Position numbers and translations under genes: made by a program
Origin: Anaerolineales bacterium
Lineage (GTDB): Bacteria > Chloroflexota > Anaerolineae > Anaerolineales > Villigracilaceae
Assembly (NCBI GenBank): GCA_030834895.1
Contig: JAUQXA010000018.1
Location: 372,001 to 436,000, forward strand
Direction of reading: 5' to 3'
DNA: 64,000 bases
Notes under the pieces: model-generated
The model's input: the letters and a program-made list of their open reading frames with translations, nothing else
Databases searched by the model: none
Told to the model about the DNA's origin: nothing
Shown: positions 10,501-18,516 of the stretch, piece after piece
How positions within the stretch are numbered: the first letter of the stretch is position 1
How the letters are laid out: each line of letters starts with the position of its first letter

Positions 10501-11076
10501 AGCGCCTACTATGACGGGCTGGGCATCGGTCCCAATGGCGCTTTTTATCCCGGCGCAAACGACAATGCGAGCGGCGTTGCGACATTGATCGAACTTGCGC
10601 GCATCATGAAAGCCAGCGCGTATAAACCGGCGAAGACGATTCTATTCGTCGCCTGGGCTGGCGGAGAAAGAGGCGAGGGCTTGAGCGTGGTCAATGTGTT
10701 GAATGCGCGCCCCGGTGCTGGCAATCTGACGGTGGAGGTGGTGATCGAACTTTCGGGCGTTGGGTACGGGACCGGTGATTCCATCGCCCTGCAGGAAGGC
10801 AGCAGTTATCGCCTTGTTAAATTATTCCAGTCGGCGGCGGAAAAATATAATGATCCCACCACCACCCGCGGACGCAACCCGCATTATGGGCGCGAGATGA
10901 GCGTCGGGTTTGGCGACCGTCGTGCTTTGACCCTGTCCATCAGTTGGAGCGGTTCTGATGACCTGGCGCACACACAATCTGACCAGCCCCAAATCATCGA
11001 TCCGCAGAAACTCGAGCGCGTCGGGCGCACAACCTTGTTGACCCTGATGGTACTTGCCCGCGAATCGAGTTATTGA
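7546..11076 (+). CDS. Fusion of DppB permease, DppC permease and M28-peptidase-like domain
   Basis: One 1176-residue frame encodes three units. Residues about 20-315 are a DppB-type permease (EAA loop 'DYIRTAYSKGLRPRTIYNRH'). Residues about 365-680 are a DppC-type permease ('WGSDYVGRDIQSLVY', EAA loop 'YIESARSVGARSDQILRRH'). A further helix (about 685-705) precedes an outward-facing M28-like domain (about 710-1176). In that domain D1006 (GANDNASG), E1041 and H1142 (LAHTQSD) are kept. However, the first zinc His is Y988, the general-base Glu is G1040, and the second zinc Asp is S1070. It is therefore probably not an active peptidase and may instead bind or present peptide. The frame is unbroken and codon use matches its neighbours, so it is not an assembly artefact by appearance. 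Confidence 0.88.
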   Translation: MTDPRSSIHSRVPISELKLITRRISNAALTLLIIAYLTSFGLILAERGREHLPAHPFDAALQAFIRVWQFVTDHPQIYYWHKTDVPALRLVLDTLLNSVGLLFTSLCFAFFIGIVLGVVAAVSKSKILSALIVMLSTLGISTPSFLLGMLFWVLNIQVHRTFDVTVLPSAGFGWDSHLIMPALVLAMRPLAQIAQVSYVSLTTIVRQDYIRTAYSKGLRPRTIYNRHALTNALIPILTTLGASLRFSLASLPVVELFFDWTGVGLMLLQAIDKGVTFLVIDLILSLGVFFLLVNLVIEIFFPLLDPRLRNVETQTRAGEHSTFIGTINGLSEGLRGWVGDLVSSFRLRRGSSLPPLPLSRSGPVKHDEVPSKRKWIMRAIIKNPSLILGTFLALGLGGLIFWGGQLTKASPYATHGVLTIEGVIQSPPFKPSSVFPWGSDYVGRDIQSLVYNGARQTLSLAFFGMLMRLLLGIVLGILAGWQRGGWFDRLVNGAIGVWAAFPVTLFAMILIQGLGIQQGMWVFIFAISVVGWGEVAQIVHGQVVNIKLQPYIESARSVGARSDQILRRHVLPNLVNPLIVMAALEMGGVMMLLAELGYLGIFMGGGFSAMIAEVGNMQSLVVHFSDVPEWAALIANVRDWWRSNPWMALYPGAAFFVSIMAFNLLGEGLRRFLDESQLNLSHLLNRYTFTAGIAVIAVMSLLLQAGTPLSVYRPEGLKFDAARVQRDIEVLSSVEFLGRETGMLGTESSAQYIAKRMEENGLLPAGEKQTFLQSLVNPRGHLVELPALTLIGSDGKPILNFFYRQDFAEIADANRYGETRGSVMGVAFGPEDSSSDRSDPYGLLNTDARGNVLIVHGADLDKVNLAAAEGILVIADETYRLNRRDLFPYEPPARGNQYKVPTMVISPQLAEMLLASTGSSLSMLAEMEKGLDVNQTAFTNMGVKVEMSVKARQYENLSLDRYINVLGVIPGEGGVLTSEEQVIVVSAYYDGLGIGPNGAFYPGANDNASGVATLIELARIMKASAYKPAKTILFVAWAGGERGEGLSVVNVLNARPGAGNLTVEVVIELSGVGYGTGDSIALQEGSSYRLVKLFQSAAEKYNDPTTTRGRNPHYGREMSVGFGDRRALTLSISWSGSDDLAHTQSDQPQIIDPQKLERVGRTTLLTLMVLARESSY

Positions 11077-11112
11077 TGACCAGCCTGAAAAAGTTAGATG
11101 CCTTCTTTGAAT

Positions 11113-11157
11113 CAGGCGACAAACGCTTTCCAAAAGTGACTGTCGCCTGTTTGCTTG
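11113..11157 (+). terminator. Probable terminator after the fusion gene
   Basis: A 9-bp perfect stem (11113-11121 with 11141-11149), a 19-nt loop, then TTTGCTTG. The long loop makes it weaker than a classical terminator. A TATAAT box follows at once (11158-11163), which suggests that a new transcript starts here. Confidence 0.45.
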
Positions 11158-11163
11158 TATAAT
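11158..11163 (+). promoter_or_regulatory. -10 box for the binding-protein operon
   Basis: TATAAT predicts a start near 11170. The favoured gene start at 11197 has a GAAGGA ribosome site, which gives a leader of about 27 nt. An ATG lies exactly at 11170 in the same frame, so a leaderless longer form is also possible. Confidence 0.5.
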
Positions 11164-11196
11164 TGGCTTATGTTTTCCCCACAGAAGGACATCCCC

Positions 11197-13149
11197 ATGA
11201 ATCCAAATAAGAGATTTGCAGCGCTCACGTCTTTTCTTCTTGCTTTGCTTTTGTTCATCGCCGCCTGTGGACTTCCATTCTCCGCTGCGGAACCTGAAAT
11301 TACAGCCACGCCGTCGGCGACGTCCGTCCCCCTGCCGACCGCCACAGCCACACCGAAATTCCTCACTGTCTGCCTCGGACAAGAGCCGAGCACCCTCTAT
11401 CCTTTTGGCGAACTAAATGCTGCCGCGCGCAGTGTGCTGGCCGCCATCAATGACGGTCCCATTGATACGGTTGGATATGAATACCAGCCGGTCATCCTTA
11501 CCCAATTGCCGTCGCTTGAAAACGGCGACGCGCAAATCGTCAAAACGGCGGTCCAGCCAGGCGGACAGGTGATCGATGCGGAGGGGAATATTGTCCTGCT
11601 CGAACAGGGCGACAAAGTCCGTCCTGCAGGTTGCCGCGGCGATGACTGCGTCATCACTTACGATGGTACGACCCCGCTTGAGATGGATCAAATGGTGGTC
11701 AACTTCCGAATGCGCCCCGACCTGATCTGGTCTGACGGCACACCCATCACCTCCGATGATTCAGTTTATGCCTTCACGCTTGTGAAGGATACGGATTCGA
11801 TTGCCTATGCTTATCTGCTTGACCGCACACAAACGTATGAAGCGACTGACGAAAACACCGTTCAATGGTGGGGCAAGCCCGGTTTCATCGATCCTGCATA
11901 TTTTACAAATTTCTGGCAACCCGCGCCCAAGCATGTCTGGAGTCAGTTCCCCGCAGACCAGTTGGCGACCATTGACGTTTCCTCCCGCGCGCCCATTGGC
12001 TGGGGTCCATACATGGTTCAGGAGTGGGGGGTGGGTGACCACATCACGTTGACCAAGAACCCATATTACTTCCGCGCCGCGGACGGCTATCCCAAATTCG
12101 ACACCCTGACCTTCCGCTTTATTGCCGACCCAAACACGGCTTTGACCGAACTAGTCGCGGGACGCTGCGACATCATCGACCCAAGTATCCGCCTCGATAA
12201 CAATGCCAGTCTGCTTGAGGAAATGCAGGCGGGCGAACAAGCTCAGGTCTTCTTCGCCCCCGGCATGACCATCGAATGGCTTGGCATCGGTACCACACCT
12301 GCCGCGTACGATGACGGTTATGACACCATCAATCAAAAAGACCGTCAGGATATTTTTGCCGACCCGCATACCCGTCAGGGTATTGCCTATTGTCTTGATC
12401 GCCAATCGGCTGTGGACAACGTCCTGATGGGACGCACCACCGTCCCTGCAACCTATATCCCTGTTGAACACCCGCTGTATGATCCCAATATTGTCCCCAT
12501 TACCTTCGATCCCAAGGCCGGCAAGTCCCTGTTGGAGGGAGCGGGCTGGAGGGACACCGATGGCGATCCCAACACGCCGCTTGTCGCAGTCACGGTCAAG
12601 AACGTTGCCGCAGGTACGCCGCTTCTACTCAACTACTACACCACCACCGCCACGCAACGCCGCCAGGTGACGGATATCCTCGTCAAGTCACTTGCCCAAT
12701 GCGGTGTTGGGGTCAACGCGCAGTACTTCTCGCAGAATGACCTCTACTCATCTGGCCCCAGCGGACCGCTTTTTGGCCGCCGTTTCGACCTCATCGAATA
12801 TGCGATGGGAGTCAATGGCGTTGAGCCTCCCTGCGGCTGGTTCACCACTACTGAGATTCCTTCCGCCTCCAATGGTTGGATTGGCACAAATGTGACCGGT
12901 TACAAAAACGAAGAATACGATGCTGCCTGTCGTGCCGCCCAACTTGCCCTGCCCGATGAGCAATCCTACATCGATTCGTACCGCCAAACCCAGGTGCTTT
13001 TTGCCAGCGAACTTCCCGCCATCCCGCTTTATTATCGGATGAGGGTTGCCGCCGCCCGCCCCGGCATTTGTCACTTCGACTTTGACGCAACCGCCAATCC
13101 GCTTTGGAACATCGAAGCGGTTGATTCGGGCGAGGCCTGCCAGAATTAA
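11197..13149 (+). CDS. Peptide ABC transporter substrate-binding lipoprotein
   Basis: 650 residues. The signal peptide MNPNKRFAALTSFLL ends in lipobox FIAAC, then a Thr/Pro-rich linker (TATPSATSVPLPTATATP) reaches from the membrane. The SBP_bac_5 fold is indicated by MRPDLIWSDGTPITSDDSVYAF, a paired GWGPYMVQEW strand and the RQGIAYCLDRQSAVDNV hinge region. It likely serves the fused permease upstream. The start was chosen at 11197 for its GAAGGA site and normal signal length. It overlaps the next gene by one base (TAATG). Confidence 0.88.
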   Translation: MNPNKRFAALTSFLLALLLFIAACGLPFSAAEPEITATPSATSVPLPTATATPKFLTVCLGQEPSTLYPFGELNAAARSVLAAINDGPIDTVGYEYQPVILTQLPSLENGDAQIVKTAVQPGGQVIDAEGNIVLLEQGDKVRPAGCRGDDCVITYDGTTPLEMDQMVVNFRMRPDLIWSDGTPITSDDSVYAFTLVKDTDSIAYAYLLDRTQTYEATDENTVQWWGKPGFIDPAYFTNFWQPAPKHVWSQFPADQLATIDVSSRAPIGWGPYMVQEWGVGDHITLTKNPYYFRAADGYPKFDTLTFRFIADPNTALTELVAGRCDIIDPSIRLDNNASLLEEMQAGEQAQVFFAPGMTIEWLGIGTTPAAYDDGYDTINQKDRQDIFADPHTRQGIAYCLDRQSAVDNVLMGRTTVPATYIPVEHPLYDPNIVPITFDPKAGKSLLEGAGWRDTDGDPNTPLVAVTVKNVAAGTPLLLNYYTTTATQRRQVTDILVKSLAQCGVGVNAQYFSQNDLYSSGPSGPLFGRRFDLIEYAMGVNGVEPPCGWFTTTEIPSASNGWIGTNVTGYKNEEYDAACRAAQLALPDEQSYIDSYRQTQVLFASELPAIPLYYRMRVAAARPGICHFDFDATANPLWNIEAVDSGEACQN

Positions 13150-15068
13150 TGCGACGTTTCACCCGCCTTGGTTTTTTCCTCATCCTTTTGTTCGCTTCCT
13201 GCGCGCCTCAACCTGACTCTGATACGGTTGGCGTTTCCACCCCGACAGTTTCCCCGCCGCAGGCGCCTGCGCACGCAGATGAGATTCGATTCGGGTTGAT
13301 AGGCGAACCACCTCTTTCGCAGGTCAATGTCTGGGAACTTTTCGATGAGACTGGCTCGACCTACGCAAACCGCGCTCTGTTCAGCGGATACTATCCACGC
13401 TTGTATCACCTCGCTCCAGTGAATTCTTCATTCCAGCCGCTTGCCGCAGACGGTCTACCCTCCGAAGTAATTCAGGATGGGGAAGGTTATTCCGCAACTG
13501 TAAAACTACGCGCTGACCTCAAGTGGACGGATGGTTCTCCGTTTACTGCTGAAGATGTCGCTTTCACAGCAAATACCATCCTCAACTATGAATTTGGCTA
13601 CGACTGGGGCGCATATTATCCGCTGGACTATCTCGATCACGCCGAAGCTGTTGATAAGTCAACAGTGAAGTTTATATTCAAGCAAAAGCCGAATGCGGGT
13701 GTCTGGCAATACGGTATTTTACAAGCTCCGATTGTGCAAAAATCATTTTGGGAATCCACGGTGCAAAAAGCCTCCGATGGACTTCCCGACGAAACCCTAC
13801 GTTCCAAAATTGCCGAAACCCGCTCCAAACTGGAAGCCGCCCAGGCTGACCTTGACAACTTGAATGCTCAGGTCACTTCGCTCAGGGTCAATGGTCAGCA
13901 AAATCGAAAAGTCGAAGGCGATTACACCCGAATGCAGGGAGAGGTGGTGTATCTCCAATCCACCCTCGATAGCCTGCTCGAAGATTATGCCGCGCAGGTA
14001 AAATCCGCGCAGGGAGTTTTGCATGATGTGGCTGCTGACGGAGAGCCAACTCTTGGCGCGTGGATGCCTGATTCAAAGAAAGACGGGGTCTGGGTCAATA
14101 AGGCCAGTCCCGATTTTCCTTTTGGAGTGCCAAATTTTGACCGTGCTTCGTATCATTTCTTTGAGGATGGAAATGAAGTATCGACCGCCTTCCAAAACGG
14201 TGATGTGGATTTCATTCTTTCGCCAGTGATGAAACTCCCCGAAGGCGCAATTCACAATCCCAGTTCCAGTGCGCGTTTCCTTGTCTTCAATCCGCTGAAT
14301 GGCTATATCGCCGACCCTGCCTTCCGCTCCGCACTTTCGTGCATGATCGATCGGGATTTTCTCGCGTCCGAGGTGTTGCAGGATAATGCCATGCCTCTCG
14401 ACTCTTTTGTACTTTCCATTCAATGGCACGACTTAAATTTGAAGTCCCCTTGCAACGGCATGGATAAGTCCGCGCGGGTGACGTCTGTCGTAAAGCTCTT
14501 GAAAGATGCCGGATACTCATGGGGGCGTGAACCTGATTCGCAGAGCACAGGGCAAAACCTGGTCATGTTAAATGGTGAAGCTTTTCCCAGGGTCGTATTG
14601 CTTGCGCCTTCACAGGAGGAGGATGCATTGCGCTATGCTGCCGCGAAGTACGTTGCGGAGCAGGCGCAATATTTGGGCATCCCCTTTGCTGTGCGTGAAG
14701 CAAGCCTCGATGAAATTGTGTACGCGGCTTATAGTTCGCAGAAATATGACATGGCATTGATGGGCTGGCGGTTGAGCGAATACCCCGCATATTTGTGTGA
14801 GTGGTTCGGGGAAAAGAATCCACTGTTGTATAACAGTGACAGGTTTGGGACGGTCTGCCAGGCGCTTGAAAAGGAGTCCAACCTCGAAGTGGCGCATCAG
14901 GCTGTTTCCCAGATCGAATCCGCTTTAATGTCCGAATTGCCCTTTGTTCCCCTTTTCACGGTCACACAAACGGATGTACATCGGCATCTTTCATATCCCG
15001 TGCCGAGTATTCCCAATGGCTGGGCTGGTTTGTATGGCGCGCCGTCTTATGCGGCTCCCATGCCGTGA
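13149..15068 (+). CDS. Substrate-binding lipoprotein with an internal coiled-coil insert
   Basis: 639 residues, translationally coupled to the preceding binding protein. The signal peptide MRRFTRLGFFLILLF leads to lipobox FASC. Domain I features include LRADLKWTDGSPFTAEDVAF, typical of SBP_bac_5. Residues about 215-287 form an insertion rich in heptad Leu/Ala/Glu (SKLEAAQADLDNLNAQV... LQSTLDSLLEDYAAQV) that predicts a coiled-coil hairpin, which ordinary members lack. The C-terminal half (CMIDRDFLASEVL, YDMALMGWRLSEYP) is again normal. The insert may mediate dimerisation or contact with another membrane component; this is inference. Confidence 0.82.
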   Translation: MRRFTRLGFFLILLFASCAPQPDSDTVGVSTPTVSPPQAPAHADEIRFGLIGEPPLSQVNVWELFDETGSTYANRALFSGYYPRLYHLAPVNSSFQPLAADGLPSEVIQDGEGYSATVKLRADLKWTDGSPFTAEDVAFTANTILNYEFGYDWGAYYPLDYLDHAEAVDKSTVKFIFKQKPNAGVWQYGILQAPIVQKSFWESTVQKASDGLPDETLRSKIAETRSKLEAAQADLDNLNAQVTSLRVNGQQNRKVEGDYTRMQGEVVYLQSTLDSLLEDYAAQVKSAQGVLHDVAADGEPTLGAWMPDSKKDGVWVNKASPDFPFGVPNFDRASYHFFEDGNEVSTAFQNGDVDFILSPVMKLPEGAIHNPSSSARFLVFNPLNGYIADPAFRSALSCMIDRDFLASEVLQDNAMPLDSFVLSIQWHDLNLKSPCNGMDKSARVTSVVKLLKDAGYSWGREPDSQSTGQNLVMLNGEAFPRVVLLAPSQEEDALRYAAAKYVAEQAQYLGIPFAVREASLDEIVYAAYSSQKYDMALMGWRLSEYPAYLCEWFGEKNPLLYNSDRFGTVCQALEKESNLEVAHQAVSQIESALMSELPFVPLFTVTQTDVHRHLSYPVPSIPNGWAGLYGAPSYAAPMP

Positions 15069-15143
15069 GCCCGGTTCGATTTCCTATTTTTACAGGCTGC
15101 CGAATCAACCCCGGTAAATTTATAAAAAATTCGTGAGACGAAG

Positions 15144-15149
15144 TATAAT
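15144..15149 (+). promoter_or_regulatory. -10 box upstream of the second ATPase pair
   Basis: TATAAT lies 28 nt before the GTG start, with a GAGGAG ribosome site between them. A clear -35 hexamer is not seen. It suggests that the ATPase genes have their own transcript. Confidence 0.45.
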
Positions 15150-15177
15150 AAGCCAATTCTTATTTGAGGAGTCGGAC

Positions 15178-16203
15178 GTGGCAAAGGCCGATCAAAAACC
15201 ATTGTTGGAAGTTCGCAATCTTAAGACATATTTTTATACTGAGGATGGGGTGGTCAGTGCCGTGGATGGCGTGAGTTTCGAAGTCTATCCTGGCGAAGTC
15301 CTTGGGTTGGTCGGTGAATCAGGCTGTGGAAAAAGTGTTACTTCGCTTTCGATCATGCGTCTGATTGCACCGCCCGGCAAAATCACTGAAGGTGAAATAT
15401 TGCTCGATGGGAAGAATCTCCTCAACCTTTCCGAAGATGAAATGACCAAGGTGCGCGGTGACAGGATTTCCATGATCTTCCAACAGCCGCAAACCGCGTT
15501 GAATCCCGTCTTCCGGGTGGACAGCCAGATTGGGGAAGTGTTGAATATCCACAAGGACTTTGGCAAGGAGGCCGGGAAAGCACGTGCCATCGAGTTGTTG
15601 AAGATGGTGGGCATCCCCGATGCGGAACGCCGCGCCGAGGCATATCCGCATGAGCTTTCGGGTGGCATGGCGCAGCGCGTGATGATCGCCATGGCGCTGG
15701 CTTGTGTGCCCGAATTGCTGATTGCCGACGAACCCACCACCGCGCTGGATGTGACCATTCAAGCGCAAATACTTGACCTGATGCGCGACCTGCGCTCGCA
15801 GATGAACACATCCGTCATTTTGATTACCCACGACCTTGGTGTGGTGGCTGAGATGGCTGAACGTGTGGCGGTGATGTATGCGGGTGAGATCGTCGAACAA
15901 GCCGATGTCAATCCGCTGTTTGAACAACCTTTGCATCCCTATACCCAGGGCTTGATCGGTTCCATCCCCGTTTTGGGTCAACTCAAGGAGCGCCTGGATG
16001 TGATCCCCGGTTCAGTGCCGAACCTGGTCAACCTGCCGCCCGGTTGCCGCTTTGCACCGCGCTGTGGCGCTCGTGAAAAGTTTGGGTTGTCCATCTGCAC
16101 CGATGTCAAACCAGCCCTTGCAGAAGCCGCGCCGGGACATTTGGTGCGCTGCTGGTTATATCAAAATGCCGAAGGGCATGAAGCGCCATTGAAGGCGAAG
16201 TAA
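15178..16203 (+). CDS. Oligopeptide ABC transporter ATPase, DppD type (second locus)
   Basis: 341 residues. Walker [13 protein letters not shown]-loop [12 protein letters not shown], signature LSGGMAQR, Walker [12 protein letters not shown] and H-loop [10 protein letters not shown] are all intact. The C-terminal cysteine-containing domain ([18 protein letters not shown]) is present. The GTG start at 15178 follows GAGGAGT; a longer ATG frame from 15133 has no ribosome site. Together with the next gene it should power the fused permease at 7546, which lacks ATPases of its own in the first part of the locus. Confidence 0.93.
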   Translation: MAKADQKPLLEVRNLKTYFYTEDGVVSAVDGVSFEVYPGEVLGLVGESGCGKSVTSLSIMRLIAPPGKITEGEILLDGKNLLNLSEDEMTKVRGDRISMIFQQPQTALNPVFRVDSQIGEVLNIHKDFGKEAGKARAIELLKMVGIPDAERRAEAYPHELSGGMAQRVMIAMALACVPELLIADEPTTALDVTIQAQILDLMRDLRSQMNTSVILITHDLGVVAEMAERVAVMYAGEIVEQADVNPLFEQPLHPYTQGLIGSIPVLGQLKERLDVIPGSVPNLVNLPPGCRFAPRCGAREKFGLSICTDVKPALAEAAPGHLVRCWLYQNAEGHEAPLKAK

Positions 16204-16223
16204 TTTTCCCGGAGCCAATACTT

Positions 16224-17216
16224 ATGAGTCAAATTATTGAACCGCACAAAGCGGAAGACCTGGTTGAAGTCAGGAATTTGGTTAAATATTTTCCGGTACG
16301 CGCCGGGTTGATGCAACGTGTGGTGAACTGGGTCAAGGCGGTGGATAACGTTTCGTTTAACGTCCAAAAAGGCGAAACCCTCGGCATGGTCGGTGAATCG
16401 GGTTGCGGTAAAACCACCATCGGGCGTTCCATGCTCAGGCTGATCGAGCCAACTTCGGGGTCCGTTCATTTTGACGACAAGGATGTCCTGAAATTGCGCG
16501 GCAAGGATTTGAAGGATGTGCGTCGTCACATGCAGATTATCTTCCAGGACCCGTATGCCTCGCTCGATCCGCGTGTGCCGATTGGCGAATCAGTTATGGA
16601 AGGATTGCACATCCACAACATTGGCACGCGCCAGGAACGTTACGACCTGATGATCGACACGCTCAAGAAGGTGGGACTCGAGGACTATCACGCCCGCCGC
16701 TATCCGCATGAATTCTCCGGCGGACAGCGCCAGCGCATCGGTATTGCGCGCGCGCTTGCCCTACGTCCCAACTTCATTGTTTGCGACGAGCCCGTTTCGG
16801 CGTTGGATGTTTCCATTCAATCGCAGGTTTTGAACATTCTGAAGGACCTGCAAAAGGAATTCGGTCTCACCTATCTTTTTATCGCGCATAATTTGAGCGT
16901 GGTCGAGCACATCTCCGACCGCGTGGCGGTAATGTATCTCGGCAAGATGGTGGAATTGACCACCCGCGAAGACCTTTTCAAGGAGCCTTTGCATCCCTAC
17001 ACAAAGGCGTTGATGACAGCCATTCCGGTCCCCGACCCGAAGCTCAAGCGCAGCCGTGAGATTCTCAAAGGCGATGTGCCAAGTCCGCTCAACCCGCCCA
17101 AGGGTTGTCGTTTCCATCCGCGCTGCCCCATTGCAGATAAGATTTGTTCCGAACAGGAACCTGAATTCCGTGAGGCCAAACCCAGTCACTGGGTGGCGTG
17201 TTGGATGGTGAAGTAG
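16224..17216 (+). CDS. Oligopeptide ABC transporter ATPase, DppF type (second locus)
   Basis: 330 residues. Walker [13 protein letters not shown]-loop [12 protein letters not shown], signature FSGGQRQR, Walker [13 protein letters not shown], and H-loop region [10 protein letters not shown] with the usual Asp replaced by Asn after His. The C-terminal domain [15 protein letters not shown] is intact. GGAG lies 9 nt before ATG. It is about 60 percent similar by eye to the first-locus DppF, consistent with duplicate transporters that have diverged. Confidence 0.93.
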   Translation: MSQIIEPHKAEDLVEVRNLVKYFPVRAGLMQRVVNWVKAVDNVSFNVQKGETLGMVGESGCGKTTIGRSMLRLIEPTSGSVHFDDKDVLKLRGKDLKDVRRHMQIIFQDPYASLDPRVPIGESVMEGLHIHNIGTRQERYDLMIDTLKKVGLEDYHARRYPHEFSGGQRQRIGIARALALRPNFIVCDEPVSALDVSIQSQVLNILKDLQKEFGLTYLFIAHNLSVVEHISDRVAVMYLGKMVELTTREDLFKEPLHPYTKALMTAIPVPDPKLKRSREILKGDVPSPLNPPKGCRFHPRCPIADKICSEQEPEFREAKPSHWVACWMVK

Positions 17217-17222
17217 GTTGTT

Positions 17223-18311
17223 ATGGACCGCAATATTTTGCTCGTGGATGACCAGCGCGATGTCCTGCGCCTTTTGCATTCCACGCTGGACTCGCTTAAA
17301 AAGCCGGAAATTAAGATCTTCGAGGCTCCATCGGGCGAAGAAGCCATGCTTCATTCCTCGCGGCATAAGGTTGACCTGCTCGTCACTGATTACAAGCTGC
17401 CCGGCATGAGCGGCGTGGAATTAATGCACAAGGTTCGAGTGCGCCACCCCGAGGCAAAAGTGGTGATTGTCACCGGCGTTACCGAGCGCAAGGTGCGCGA
17501 GGAAATCCTCAATGCTGGGGCGCTTGCGGTTTTCGATAAACCTGTTCCGCTGGCGGATTTTCTGGATGTGGTAGAACGCAGTTTGGGACTTGTACAAACC
17601 ATCTTCCCTGCTGAAAAGGCGGAAGGTAAGGCCGAAGAACGACATGCCAGAGTCTCGGACCTGCTCGCCAACTTCAGGCAGGATATCGGCGCCGATGCGG
17701 TTTTTCTGCTCAATGACCGCGGACTGGTGCAGGCGCGCACCGGCAAGTTGCGCGATGACAGCATGGAAGTTTCGCTTATCTCCACCCTGATGGCGATCCA
17801 CAACGCCAGCCTCAAGGTTGCGCGCCTCAATCACCAGGAAGCGCTCGATACCTATCACGTTTTTAGCGGCGGTGACCACGACCTGCTTTTCATTCCCGTT
17901 ACCCCGCTTTACGCCCTGTTCGTGGCCGGAAAGGGACTTGCCAGTGAAGAGCGTGTGATTGAAACCGTGAATTCCCTGCTGGCCTTGCGCACCCAGGTGG
18001 AAAAATCCCTTAGGTTGATGGGCGTGACGGGCGAGTTACATGGGGTTGACGATAATGTTATTTCGGCTGCCGCAGCCATCCCGGCGCAGAATGCGAAAAA
18101 ACCGGCTGAGAAAGAGGTGGAAGCCCCGCCTGCGCCTGAAATGGAAGCCCTGCTAAAGGATGCAACAAAAAAGAAGGAAAAGGTCAATAACAACGTGGAT
18201 GATTTTTGGGATCAGGCCGCAGAAAAACATGGCAACAAACCCACCACTTCGGATGTAATCTCTTTGGAAGAAGCTCGCAAGCTGGGACTTGTTCCCGGAG
18301 ATGAAAAATAA
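17223..18311 (+). CDS. Response regulator with receiver domain and unrecognised C-terminal region
   Basis: 362 residues, starting 6 nt after the dppF stop, so probably co-transcribed. Residues 1-120 form a CheY-like receiver with the acid pair D9/D10, phospho-acceptor D56 (LLVTDYKLPG), T84 and K106 (FDKPVP). Residues about 145-265 (VSDLLANFRQDIGADAVFLLNDRGLVQARTG and so on) resemble a small alpha/beta sensor such as a roadblock or GAF-like fold, but I cannot assign it. A charged linker and a C-terminal ISLEEARKLGLVPG follow. No DNA-binding domain is visible and no partner kinase is adjacent. Confidence 0.8.
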   Translation: MDRNILLVDDQRDVLRLLHSTLDSLKKPEIKIFEAPSGEEAMLHSSRHKVDLLVTDYKLPGMSGVELMHKVRVRHPEAKVVIVTGVTERKVREEILNAGALAVFDKPVPLADFLDVVERSLGLVQTIFPAEKAEGKAEERHARVSDLLANFRQDIGADAVFLLNDRGLVQARTGKLRDDSMEVSLISTLMAIHNASLKVARLNHQEALDTYHVFSGGDHDLLFIPVTPLYALFVAGKGLASEERVIETVNSLLALRTQVEKSLRLMGVTGELHGVDDNVISAAAAIPAQNAKKPAEKEVEAPPAPEMEALLKDATKKKEKVNNNVDDFWDQAAEKHGNKPTTSDVISLEEARKLGLVPGDEK

Positions 18312-18322
18312 AAAATTTGTGA

Positions 18323-18328
18323 TACAAT
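18323..18328 (+). promoter_or_regulatory. -10 box of the tRNA-Gln gene
   Basis: TACAAT ends 11 nt before the mature tRNA 5' end, as expected for a short tRNA leader. The -35 region would fall within the end of the response-regulator gene and is not clear. Confidence 0.45.
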
Positions 18329-18339
18329 CCTGCCCGCAC

Positions 18340-18413
18340 TGGGGCATGGTGCAATGGCAGCACACCAGCCTTTGGAGCTGTGGATCTTGGTTCGAATCCA
18401 GGTGCCCCAGCCA
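18340..18413 (+). tRNA. trnQ: tRNA-Gln (anticodon UUG)
   Basis: The acceptor stem TGGGGCA pairs with TGCCCCA, followed by G and an encoded CCA. The D arm is GTGC..GCAC. The anticodon arm is CCAGC-CTTTGGA-GCTGT with anticodon TTG; the outer 27-43 pair is a C-U mismatch. The T arm is CTTGG-TTCGAAT-CCAGG with one G-U pair. The overall form matches bacterial tRNA-Gln (UGGGG 5' end). It reads CAA, and CAG by wobble. Confidence 0.95.
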
Positions 18414-18419
18414 AACATC

Positions 18420-18443
18420 CCCCGCTCAGGCGGGGTTTCTTTT
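18420..18443 (+). terminator. Intrinsic terminator after tRNA-Gln
   Basis: CCCCGC (18420-18425) pairs with GCGGGG (18430-18435) around TCAG, followed by TTTCTTTT. It lies directly behind the CCA end. Confidence 0.85.
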
Positions 18444-18516
18444 CTAAGCAGGATTTGTCAGCGCCTTGCACTGTATAAATCCTGCTTGTGCTTTAATTCT
18501 TTATCGAGGTGAACCC

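Noticed and set aside
7546..11076. Fusion gene as a sequencing or assembly error
   Set aside because: Frame is open over 3.5 kb, linkers between domains are reasonable, and no repeat occurs at the joints; read-level proof is still lacking.
18340..18413. tRNA-Trp reading of the tRNA gene
   Set aside because: CCA in the anticodon stem is not in the loop centre; loop CTTTGGA places TTG at 34-36, and the UGGGG end is typical of tRNA-Gln.
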